NCBI GenBank assembly: GCA_003142855.1
Contig: PLNW01000050.1
Location: 1 to 64,000 of the forward strand
Length of the DNA stretch: 64,000 bases
From: Myxococcales bacterium
GTDB taxonomy: Bacteria > Myxococcota_A > Polyangia > Fen-1088
Reading direction: 5' to 3'
Shown here: positions 18,824 through 27,645 of the stretch, one piece after another
Layout of the letters: every line of letters begins with the position of its first letter
How positions within the stretch are numbered: the first letter of the stretch is position 1
The notes under the pieces: generated by a model
Told to the model about the DNA's origin: nothing
Database searches by the model: none
The model's input: the letters and a program-made list of their open reading frames with translations, nothing else
Program-made: the position numbers and the translations under genes

Positions 18824-19906
18824 ATGAGCGACAGTTTGAACGTTCGCCCCGCAGGTGGTCTCGATTTCGTATCGGTCGGCGCCCTGGTGCACCGATTGGA
18901 TCCCGGCATTGTCCCCTGGCGCAAGGCTAGCAGTTGCCAGATCCACGTGAGTGGCGGCGAGTTCAACGTGGCCGCCAATTTGGCCGACTGTTTTCGCATG
19001 AACACCGGGATCGCGACCGCCATGGTGGATTATCCCATTGGCGACATGATTCACGAGCGGGTCCGGGCCATGGGCGTGACGCCGTTTTACAAGCGCTTCA
19101 AGCACAACGGCGTGAACGGGCCCAACATGGCCATGGTGTACAGCGATCGCGGGCACGGTGTGCGCGCGCCTGTCGTGTTCTACAATCGCAGCAATGAGGC
19201 CGGCGCGCAGCTCAAGCCTGGCGACTTCGATTGGGGCGCCATCTTCAAGAACGGCGTGCGCTGGTTCCACAGTGGCGGCATCTTTGCAGCCCTGTCCGAG
19301 ACCACCGGCGAGGTTATCATCGAAGGCATGAAGGCCGCCAAAGCCGCGGGCGCTATTTGCAGCTTCGATCTCAATTTCCGCGAGAAGCTGTGGAACATCT
19401 GGGGCGGGGCACACAAGGCGGCCGAGGTCGTCGGGCGCATCGTGGCCAATGCCGACGTGCTGGTGGGCAACGAGGAGGATCTGCAAAAGGGATTGAACAT
19501 TGCCGGCCAGGACGTCGAGAAGCGCTCCAAGCTCGACCCCGGTGCGTTCTTCGCCATGATCGACAAGGTCACGGCCAAGTTCCCGCAAGTCAAGGTCGTG
19601 TGCACGACCCTGCGCGAGGTTGCCTCGACCAATCGCCACGCCTGGGGCGCGGTGGCCTGGGTCAACGGCAAGACCCATGTTTCGCCCACCTGCGACCTCG
19701 ATGTGCACGATCGCGTGGGCGGCGGCGACGGCTTTGCCAGCGGCTTCATCTACGGACTGCTCTCCGGCGAATCAGCCGACGAAGCCCTCAAGCTCGGCTG
19801 GGCCCACGGGGCGTTGCTCACCACCACACCGGGTGACACCACCATGGTGACGCTGGAACAGGTGAAGGCCTTCGCCAAGGGCGGCTCGGCGCGCATTCAA
19901 CGCTAG
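18824..19906 (+). CDS. PfkB-family sugar/sugar-acid kinase (KDG kinase-like)
   Basis: GGEFNVAANLADCF N-terminal motif; DLDVHDRVGGGDGFASGFIYGLL C-terminal PfkB signature. Confidence 0.85.
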   Translation: MSDSLNVRPAGGLDFVSVGALVHRLDPGIVPWRKASSCQIHVSGGEFNVAANLADCFRMNTGIATAMVDYPIGDMIHERVRAMGVTPFYKRFKHNGVNGPNMAMVYSDRGHGVRAPVVFYNRSNEAGAQLKPGDFDWGAIFKNGVRWFHSGGIFAALSETTGEVIIEGMKAAKAAGAICSFDLNFREKLWNIWGGAHKAAEVVGRIVANADVLVGNEEDLQKGLNIAGQDVEKRSKLDPGAFFAMIDKVTAKFPQVKVVCTTLREVASTNRHAWGAVAWVNGKTHVSPTCDLDVHDRVGGGDGFASGFIYGLLSGESADEALKLGWAHGALLTTTPGDTTMVTLEQVKAFAKGGSARIQR

Positions 19907-20058
19907 CTAGAGTCTGTCGGGAAATTCGGACGGCTGATCGCGCTGGCTGGCCATCCCGTGGCGCTGCAGGCGTACAGGGGAGAATCCCTGCGATTTCCTG
20001 GTCCGTACCGACTTTTTGCGGCGTACAGCCCTCGGACCATTGCGCCTCGACTTGACGA

Positions 20059-20089
20059 ATGCATATAGTTACGCATAATTGGTATGCAT
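20059..20089. promoter_or_regulatory. Putative VapB operator: inverted repeat ATGCATA...TATGCAT overlapping the vapB start
   Basis: atgcatatagttacgcataattggtatgcat; AT-rich; the right arm overlaps the vapB ATG at 20088. Confidence 0.5.
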
Positions 20090-20276
20090 GAGAACCACGG
20101 TCGACCTTGACGAAGATCTGATGCGTTCCGCACTGGACGAGACGCACGCGCGGACGAAAACCGACGTTATCGAGATGGGGCTCCGCGCCCTGCTTGAACG
20201 TGAAGCGCGGCGAAGGCTGCGCGCCCTGGAAGGGAAAATTCCAGACCTGGCTGCCGTGCGGCGACGCAGGTCATGA
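20088..20276 (+). CDS. vapB: VapB-type antitoxin
   Basis: MRTTVDLDEDLMRSALDETHARTKTDVIEMGLRALLEREARRRLRALEGKIPDL, RHH-type VapB. Confidence 0.85.
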   Translation: MRTTVDLDEDLMRSALDETHARTKTDVIEMGLRALLEREARRRLRALEGKIPDLAAVRRRRS

Positions 20277-20659
20277 AGCCGGTTCTGGTCGACACCTCTG
20301 TCTGGCGCTACTTCTTTGCTGGGCGAGCGACTGCTCGTCCTTTGGCGACACTCTTGGAAGAGGAGGGCATCGTTTTCGTGCATCCGCTGGTCGTGGGAGA
20401 GCTCGTCTTGGGTGGGCTTTCCTCGGATCAGGAACGCCTACTGCAAAGACTTCCGACCGTCGAATGGGTTCCCTACGAGGAGGTTCTCTCTTTCATAAAG
20501 CGACGTCGACTGGCTCGCCGGGGGATAGGCTGGGTCGATGCCGAGATCATCACCAGCGGCCTGACATCCGGGGCCGAGGTGTGGTCATTCGATCGCGCGG
20601 TCGTCGCGGTTGCTGGCGAGCTCGGCGCGGCGTTCGATGCGAATGTCGGAACATCGTGA
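20273..20659 (+). CDS. vapC: VapC-type PIN-domain toxin
   Basis: MKPVLVDTSVWRYFFAG...HPLVVGELVLGGL...GWVDAEIITSGL...VWSFDRAVVAVA; 4-nt overlap with vapB. Confidence 0.88.
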   Translation: MKPVLVDTSVWRYFFAGRATARPLATLLEEEGIVFVHPLVVGELVLGGLSSDQERLLQRLPTVEWVPYEEVLSFIKRRRLARRGIGWVDAEIITSGLTSGAEVWSFDRAVVAVAGELGAAFDANVGTS

Positions 20660-21079
20660 CTCGCGACAGCCCAGCTGCGCGCGAGGTGAACCGGTCCACC
20701 GAATTTCGCAACGTGTAGTGCCCACGCGACTTGAGTGCGGTGGGCATTGGGCGTGAACACCCTCATTTTTAACCTGAACTGATGGGACGCCGACGCGGGT
20801 GCGATGGGATAGACTGTCTCGCGTGGTCGAGAGCCCCTCGTCAGAACCCAGAATACGCGGCAAGACCCGCCCCGGCTGGCTGCGCGGACGCCCTCCACGT
20901 CGCGCTGGCGCGGGTCGGGAGGGGGTCCCGGACGCTCAAACCCCTCATGGATTTACCTATGGTCTGTAAAGCGTTGAAAGAGCCGGCGGAGCCTGGCGGC
21001 CTGCGTGATTTCGTTGGGCAGGTCGATACCCGGTGCAAACGCCTGATCGATCTGTGCCATCAGTCACCTGCCTTTGGTG

Positions 21080-21435
21080 CGAAGGTTGGGCTGTCGACGA
21101 CAATCCGGAGGTCCCTCGTACCGCACTGGTCGAGAATCTCCCCGGCGGGATCTAGCAGCCGGAAGACGTGAAAGCCGAAGGCAACCTGGAAACTGGCGGC
21201 GTGCGCTTCTACCAGATGACGGGCGCGGGACGGTGATCCGGCGCAACAAGTTCCACGACTTCTTCGACGGGCTCGGCATCTGCCCGACAGAATCAGCCGC
21301 AGCGACCAACGAAACCGACTTCTACGAAAATCAGAGCTACAACAACGGCGACGACGGCATCGAGACCGACGGCCGCTGTTCCAACGTCCGTCTCTGGGCC
21401 AACATCTTTCACGACACTCTCTCTCTGGCGCCTAT
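21080..21435 (+). pseudogene. Remnant of a secreted right-handed beta-helix (pectate-lyase-like) protein
   Basis: Broken frames: GWAVDDNPEVPRTALVENLPGGI*QPEDVKAEGNLETGGVRFYQMTGAGR then GTVIRRNKFHDFFDGLGICP...DFYENQSYNNGDDGIETDGRCSNVRLWANIFHDTLSLAPI; contains a stop and a frameshift, truncated at the cupin gene end. Confidence 0.65.
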
Positions 21436-21802
21436 CAGCGCGCCTTGGCGTAGTCGCGCAGCCCCTGGAAGTCCACCACCACCACGGGTTCGTTGCCTAC
21501 TACCCAGGCGTCGTGCCCCGCCGTGAACATGGACACGTCCCCGGCCTTGCACTCGAACTCGGTGCCGTCGTCCATGCGGACCGCCAGCGTCCCCGACAGG
21601 TGGTACTGGAAATGCGGCGCCTCGCAGCTTGCAGTCTTGACGATCGGCTTCACGCTGGTGGACCACCTCCAGCCGGGCAAGAACGTGGCCCGCCCCACTG
21701 TGGCCCCACCCAGAGTCACCAACTCGACTTTTCCTCTGGGAAACTCCCGTACCTCCTCTGGCTTGCCGATGTGCTTGACCTCGGACTTTTCACCTGTGTC
21801 CA
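21435..21802 (-). CDS. Cupin-domain protein
   Basis: MDTGEKSEVKHIGKPEEVREFPRGKVELVTLGGATVGRATFLPGWRWSTSVKPI...APHFQYHLSGTLAVRMDDGTEFECKAGDVSMFTAGHDAWV. Confidence 0.8.
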
Positions 21803-21957
21803 TGGCACCCTCCTCTCCCGCAGGCCCCCTTTCCCCGGCAGCAGCCGAGTACGTCATCTGGCCTGCTCGACTATTGGATGCCAGCCGTCGCATTGGGTAC
21901 TAGCCGCGAACATGCAAAGGTTGCGCGACTCACCGCAAGTCGTGCGGCCCAGGCTCC

Positions 21958-24585
21958 TCACTCGTCCTTGGGCCCGCGGTGCTGCATCTTTGCCAGCTGG
22001 ACCAGCTCGTTCTTGAGCCGCGTGGTTTCGCGGGTCGCCTCGTCGACGCCGCGCCAGGCGTACCACTCGGCCTGGTTGTCGGCCATCGACTCGATGGCCT
22101 CATAGTCCATGTCGGGATGGATCTGCAATAGGTAATCGCGCCGTTGGGCATCGACCAAGACGACTCGGTAGGCCTTAGCGGCGCGGGCCAGGATCTTGGC
22201 CGCTGCCACGGGCGCTACCTGCTCGCCCCGGCTGCCCGGTCCCAGCATCTCCTGCAAGCTGCGATAGGCGCGTTCGATGTCGGCGCGCGGAACGCTCCAG
22301 TGAACCCCCAGGGCCTCGAAGTGATCGACCCGATCGATCTTCGCGGCGCGCGCGTTCAGGTGGTCAGCCAGGGTTTCACCGCCCGCGTGCTCGGCCGGCA
22401 GCCATTCCAGCGCAGCGAAGATGTGCAGGACGAACAAGATCTGGATGGCCGTGTCCTTGCCGATCCCGCCGCGGGCGAAGATGTCCGAGGCGGACGTCAC
22501 CCCATCCATGACGTGCTCCACGAAGCGCAATTCCCGCGGGGACAGCCCCATGAGCGGGATGATGGGCGCACGGCTGGGCACCACGCGCGGAGCCTCGCCC
22601 AGGTGGGGCTCGATGATCTTCATGACATCGGCCAGGTTCAGCGAGCGCAGCGCCGAACGGATACCATGGATGACCACGCTGACCACGGGGATGCGCTTGA
22701 TGTTCGGGCGCTGGGGCACCTCGCCGGTAATTTTGTACTGGCCGTCGGGCCACTCGAAACTGCGGCGAAGCTGCTCCATTTCCAGCGGGCTACCACCCAC
22801 CCCGCCGCGAAGGATGGCGATGTTGGCGCGGGTGGATCGGCAGGTCAGCTTGAGAGTCCCATTCAGCTGCCGACGCCGGCCGATGGCCAGCAAGAGCACC
22901 GGAATGGGCAAGGGCGGTTGCATGCGCAGCGCCCCGCCCAACGCCAGCGCCGCCATGTCCTGCGCCGTGCGTGGATTCTTGAAGGCGCCCTCCGAGGGTA
23001 AAGTGGGCACTTTCACCGACGATGCCATCGGGCGTTCTGGCGCCAAAGCCGGCGGCGTGTCTGGGCGGCTCGCGGCCGGGGCCGATCGCGACGGGACAGG
23101 CTGGGGCGCATGGCTGGGCGAGACCACGGGATCGCGCCCCGCAGCCGGCCCCTGCTGCGAGACTGGCTCGACAGGGGCAGCCGCCATGTCGTCGACACTG
23201 GGTGGGGGCGTGATGATGGGCGCCTCGGGCGCCCGGGCCGAACCCTCCCGATACGTGGGCCGCAGGTCGCGTGCGAACTCAATTTCGGCCGGGGGTACCG
23301 CCGAATCTTGAGCCGTGGGCTGGTCGCTGACCCTCTCGGGTACAGCCTCGGCGCTGGCGTCCGGATTCGCGGCGGAGACAGAACCCGGTTCGGCCGAGAA
23401 AGACGGCGTCTCGAGAATCAGGTCCGGCGTGGGTGTGAAGGCAGGAGGCGGAACCGGCTGGCCCCAACCGGCGCCCGCTGTCACGTCGGTCGACAGTTCC
23501 AGCGCGTCGAGGATCTCGAGACGAATTTCACCCGTGGCCGCCGCGGCCAAGAAGGCTGCCCCGCGAGCCACGGCACCCTCGACGTCGCCCGCTTTGTATG
23601 GCTCGCGGCCGAACAGCCTGGCCACCTGCGCACGCACGGCCGGCATCCGGGCCAGACCACCCACAAGGATCAACCCCGTCACCTCGTTGAGTTCCATCCC
23701 CGCCTGGACCGCCGCCTCCCGACACACGGTTTCGATAGCGTCGAACAGAGGCCGCGCCACGCTCTCGACCAGCGGCCGATCAAGAGTGCCCACCTGCGTG
23801 CCCGTGACCCCGATGAGCGACGCCAAAAATGGCATGCTGACATCTACCATCGCCAGGGTGGAAAGGTTGATGCGCGCGTTCTCGCATTGCTCGCGCAGCA
23901 GGGCGTAGCAGATGCGGTTCTTCAGGATCTGGCGTTCGTGGTCAGGGGACACGCTGTGGGCCATGGCGCGAACCAGCTGGCCGTCCAGCCAGCTGGCGCC
24001 GATGGTCGCATCCACGCTGCGGCCCAGGGGCCTCACCTGGCCGGGCGCTAGCGCGATGATGGCAGCTTCCAACTTCCAGCTACCCACGTCCACCACTGCG
24101 ACGGTGCCCGTGAGCGCACGCTCGATCATGTGCGCGGCCGCGGCTAGGCTGGTCGAGACCGCGGTGCCGAGCGGCTTGACGCCGGCTCTGCCCACGGCCT
24201 CGTCCAGCGCCCGGCGCGCCTCGGGGCTGGCCCACGCCGCCCGTGACAGCGCCACCCCCTCGATCTCCGCCCCAGCGGCCGCCCGCCCCGCGCTGAGCGC
24301 CTCTTTGAGCAACCAAGAAACCAGTTCCTCGGGCAGGTAGCTGGTTTCGCCCAGCCTCACCGCGCCGCCGCCCAGATGGCGCGCGGGACCGAAGAGCACC
24401 TCACCGGGCGCCACCATCAGGTGCGCCCGAGCTGCCGATCCCACCAGCGGCCCGCTCCGGCCCAGGGCCACCACCGACGCAACATAGGCCTGCCCACCCG
24501 TGGCCGCTACCGGCGTAGCGCGACCCCGCTGCACACACGCGATGTGCAGACGAGCACTCCCTACGTCCACTCCAAGAACTGACAC
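21958..24585 (-). CDS. Hsp70-like nucleotide-binding-domain protein fused to a DUF4388-like region and a J-like C-terminal domain
   Basis: MSVLGVDVGSARLHIACV...VAVVDVGSWKLEAAIIAL...TGLILVGGLARMPAVRAQVARLFGREP (actin-fold/Hsp70 motifs), Pro-rich linker, then ...VDHFEALGVHWSVPRADIERAYRSLQEML.... Confidence 0.8.
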   Translation of the reverse strand: MSVLGVDVGSARLHIACVQRGRATPVAATGGQAYVASVVALGRSGPLVGSAARAHLMVAPGEVLFGPARHLGGGAVRLGETSYLPEELVSWLLKEALSAGRAAAGAEIEGVALSRAAWASPEARRALDEAVGRAGVKPLGTAVSTSLAAAAHMIERALTGTVAVVDVGSWKLEAAIIALAPGQVRPLGRSVDATIGASWLDGQLVRAMAHSVSPDHERQILKNRICYALLREQCENARINLSTLAMVDVSMPFLASLIGVTGTQVGTLDRPLVESVARPLFDAIETVCREAAVQAGMELNEVTGLILVGGLARMPAVRAQVARLFGREPYKAGDVEGAVARGAAFLAAAATGEIRLEILDALELSTDVTAGAGWGQPVPPPAFTPTPDLILETPSFSAEPGSVSAANPDASAEAVPERVSDQPTAQDSAVPPAEIEFARDLRPTYREGSARAPEAPIITPPPSVDDMAAAPVEPVSQQGPAAGRDPVVSPSHAPQPVPSRSAPAASRPDTPPALAPERPMASSVKVPTLPSEGAFKNPRTAQDMAALALGGALRMQPPLPIPVLLLAIGRRRQLNGTLKLTCRSTRANIAILRGGVGGSPLEMEQLRRSFEWPDGQYKITGEVPQRPNIKRIPVVSVVIHGIRSALRSLNLADVMKIIEPHLGEAPRVVPSRAPIIPLMGLSPRELRFVEHVMDGVTSASDIFARGGIGKDTAIQILFVLHIFAALEWLPAEHAGGETLADHLNARAAKIDRVDHFEALGVHWSVPRADIERAYRSLQEMLGPGSRGEQVAPVAAAKILARAAKAYRVVLVDAQRRDYLLQIHPDMDYEAIESMADNQAEWYAWRGVDEATRETTRLKNELVQLAKMQHRGPKDE

Positions 24586-24677
24586 CGTTTCACACTGTCC
24601 CTTGGGCCTGATTGTAACAGAAGTGCCTCAAACCGGCACGGTGCCCTTGCCTTGAAGGACCCTGCCTCTGCCCGAAC

Positions 24678-27305
24678 CTAGAAAATACTGCCGGTACCGG
24701 CGATCGCGATAGTCGTCGTTCCTGAATACGATACCGTGAGCAGCTTCTTGGCCGCATCGTAGGTGAAATCTGTCCCCGAGGTCAGCGTCACTCCGTTGCG
24801 CGTGACACCGGAGGCGCCGCTGCAATACACCTCCAGCTTTCCATCGGTTCCCAGGTCGCCGAACTTGATGGCAAGCGTGCCGCCGGCCAGCGAAGAGGTG
24901 ATGGTCTGCACCGCGCTCCCGGTGTAGTAGTCAAATGAACTGCTGCCGCTGGCGGCCGGGAAGACTTCGATCCTGAGGTTGGCAGCCCAGCCCGCCGTCC
25001 AGTTGTTGTTGGATTGCAGAATGTCACCACGCGGAATGATCGCCCCCTCCTTCACATATAGCGGGATAGTCGCCAGCGGAGCCGTAGCGGTCACGCTTGC
25101 CCCGCCGGCGTGAGTTGTCGCCTTGTCGTTGTAGTCGATCCAGTTCCCGGCCGGCAGGTATACCGAGCGGCTTGTGCCACCGGCAGTGGTCACCGGCGCC
25201 ACCAGAATCTCTCCGCCAAACATGTACTGATTCCAGGTGTCGGTGACGCTCGTATCGTTCGGGTAGGCCAGAATCATAGCCCGCATGATGGGCATACCGG
25301 TCTGCGTGGCCTTGTACGCGTAGGACCTGGTGTAGGGGATCAGATCGTGATGCGCCTGGGTTTGGGCCGTGGCAATGTCAATCAATGCCTGATCGAAGCT
25401 GGTCCAGACGGTTCGGTTGGGTCCATTCAGCACTTCCATCATGGGAGTGTAGGCGTCGAACTGCAGCCACCGGGCTAGGACTTCCTTGTTCGGGTTGCCG
25501 TTGTACCCGCCCGCATCCGAACCAAATATCGGGAAGTTCATCGCCCCGGCCCGAAGCCCAACCTTGATCGACCCGACCAATCCAGCAAAGTTAGCACTGG
25601 GATCGCCACCCCAATGAGCAGAATACTGCCGGGACTTGTCGAATAAGTTCCTGGCAAACATCAAGAAATCGGTGCCGTTGACGGCGGACATCCCTTCATA
25701 CGACAACTTGTTAAACAGATAGACATTCTCATTCTGCGCTGAATCCGGTTGGTCACCTTCTTCGCCCCGGTCGATCTTGTAGCCGCGCACACCCAGCTTC
25801 ACAAAAGTATCCAGCTTCCCCTTGAACCAGCTATAGGCGGCGGGGAGGCGCACATCCGCCGCCGGGGAGTCGGTATAGGTGTTCACCGCGAAGTTGTAGT
25901 TGCTGGCTTTCGCCTCGGTCAGGAGCTGGTTGAAGCACCGGTTGCCCGTCCAAAGAATCAACTTCATGCCCCTGGTATTCAAATCGGTGATCATCTGCGC
26001 GGGATTGGGGAAGGTGCTATCGAAGTCCATATTGCCCCATCCCCCCGACTTACCGCTCTGATTCAGCGGGGTTCCGTACGGCCGGTCAATCCATATGGCG
26101 GAGGCCGGAATCTGGTGGAGCCGCAGGTTGTCTGCGTCCTTGATAACCAGTGCCTGACTGCTGGTGACTCCTTGCGCGGCCCAATCGTCATGATTGTCAT
26201 CGCGCCACCAGATTGAATCAAAGGCCCAGACCGGAGGCATGACCGAAGGTCCGGCCAGACTGTTGTAGCGACCCAGGATGTCCGCATAGGCAGGACCGTA
26301 GATGACGTCGTATTGCAATTGCGGGCTGTCGAAGTTGAAACTGGTCTTGTTGCTCACCGCCACCGTATAGTGGCCTTTCGCCACCGATTCGGCGTAGATG
26401 CCGTATTTCTTGGAGGTCGCATAGAACGGCGCCCGCGCGCTGCTGTAGTTGATATCGGAATTCGTCTGGAACCCGAGCAGATCTGCATCTGCGCCTCGGT
26501 TGTCGAGGTTGCCACTAGTGCCCAGGTGATAGCCCCAGATTCCGTAGTAGTGTTCACTCTGATCGTTGAACTGTTCCTTGACGTTGGTGGGTGTGCCGCT
26601 GTTGTAGGTCAGCAGAACCTGCAGCACCTCTGGGCTGGTGAAAGTGAATTTCACATGGGCGGTGTTTGTGGTTCCACTCAAGGCCAGGGTGGCATCCAGC
26701 GTGGTGCCGGTCGTGATGAATCCGCTGGCGCCGGTAGCGGTATAGGCCGTGCCCACCGTGAAGGTCGACGCCGACTGCAACAACAGGACCTCTCCAGAGG
26801 ACTTTTCGGTCACCTTGTAGGAGTAGGGGCTGGCGGTCAGTTCCAGCCTCAACGCGGTGGACTCCAGGACCGTGCCTGAGCCCGCATCGGGCGTGACGAC
26901 CGGGCCGGTATCGCCTGCCGCCGGGCGATTGTCGACCGCCCCATCGGGCGCGACCACCGGGCCGGTGTCGCCTGCCACCAGTCGACTGTCGACCGCCCCA
27001 TCGGGCACACCGACCGGCGCATCGGGCGTGCTCACCGGACGGCTGTCACCCGCGGCCGGACGATTGTCGGTTGCCCCATCCGGCCTTGCCACGGGCGCAT
27101 CCGGTGCGCCGACAGGCCCGTCCGTGGGTGTGAGGAGGGCAAGGTCAGCGCTCGTCGCGTCGAGACTGGGGACGTTCGGGGCATCAGCGGCGACTGACGA
27201 GCCATCTTGGGTCACCGAGCCCGTCTTGCCGCCGCCTCCGCTGCAGCCAAAGAGCACGAGCGGGGCTGCGAACAGGGCGAGGGCAAGAGAACATCGACTA
27301 GCCAT
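24678..27305 (-). CDS. GH31-family glycosidase (alpha-xylosidase/alpha-glucosidase-like) lipoprotein
   Basis: Lipobox LFGCSG; GPAYADILGRYNSLAGPSVMPPVWAFDSIWWRDDNHDDW...YKIDRGEEGD...SIKVGLRAGAMNFPIFGSDAGGY. Confidence 0.88.
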   Translation of the reverse strand: MASRCSLALALFAAPLVLFGCSGGGGKTGSVTQDGSSVAADAPNVPSLDATSADLALLTPTDGPVGAPDAPVARPDGATDNRPAAGDSRPVSTPDAPVGVPDGAVDSRLVAGDTGPVVAPDGAVDNRPAAGDTGPVVTPDAGSGTVLESTALRLELTASPYSYKVTEKSSGEVLLLQSASTFTVGTAYTATGASGFITTGTTLDATLALSGTTNTAHVKFTFTSPEVLQVLLTYNSGTPTNVKEQFNDQSEHYYGIWGYHLGTSGNLDNRGADADLLGFQTNSDINYSSARAPFYATSKKYGIYAESVAKGHYTVAVSNKTSFNFDSPQLQYDVIYGPAYADILGRYNSLAGPSVMPPVWAFDSIWWRDDNHDDWAAQGVTSSQALVIKDADNLRLHQIPASAIWIDRPYGTPLNQSGKSGGWGNMDFDSTFPNPAQMITDLNTRGMKLILWTGNRCFNQLLTEAKASNYNFAVNTYTDSPAADVRLPAAYSWFKGKLDTFVKLGVRGYKIDRGEEGDQPDSAQNENVYLFNKLSYEGMSAVNGTDFLMFARNLFDKSRQYSAHWGGDPSANFAGLVGSIKVGLRAGAMNFPIFGSDAGGYNGNPNKEVLARWLQFDAYTPMMEVLNGPNRTVWTSFDQALIDIATAQTQAHHDLIPYTRSYAYKATQTGMPIMRAMILAYPNDTSVTDTWNQYMFGGEILVAPVTTAGGTSRSVYLPAGNWIDYNDKATTHAGGASVTATAPLATIPLYVKEGAIIPRGDILQSNNNWTAGWAANLRIEVFPAASGSSSFDYYTGSAVQTITSSLAGGTLAIKFGDLGTDGKLEVYCSGASGVTRNGVTLTSGTDFTYDAAKKLLTVSYSGTTTIAIAGTGSIF
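26880..27130 (-). repeat. Imperfect repeats in the GH31 lipoprotein linker (PDGAVDNRPAAGDTGPVV-type)
   Basis: Translated linker ARPDGATDNRPAAGDSRPVSTPDAPVGVPDGAVDSRLVAGDTGPVVAPDGAVDNRPAAGDTGPVVTPDAG. Confidence 0.8.
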
Positions 27306-27645
27306 TTCGATTCCTTTCGGTCCGTCAGTCCGCTGCAGACCGAGACAGGCGGCAAGACGCGTATCTTACCACGGGTGGTCCGTCGTGCGAATGGCCCAGC
27401 ACTTGACCCGATCCTACAGGTCGGTGGCCGTCGCCGGCCGCAAAGGCAGGGTTCTCCGACCCAAGAAGACCCCTTCGAATGGCTTAGGTACGGGGCGTGA
27501 AGCGAACTCGATTGCCCCTCACCCCCCCTGACGGACCCTATGGCCAGGAAGGCCGACTTTCGAGTATAAGGGAGTTTAGGTAGACGGTAAGCGATAGAAT
27601 GAGTTGCTCTGCGGGAGTTTCATGCCCGGAAAGGACAGTCTGATC

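Noticed and set aside
20660-21070. Several short ORFs between vapC and the beta-helix remnant
   Set aside because: No homology-like motifs or consistent frame; probably non-coding or degraded.
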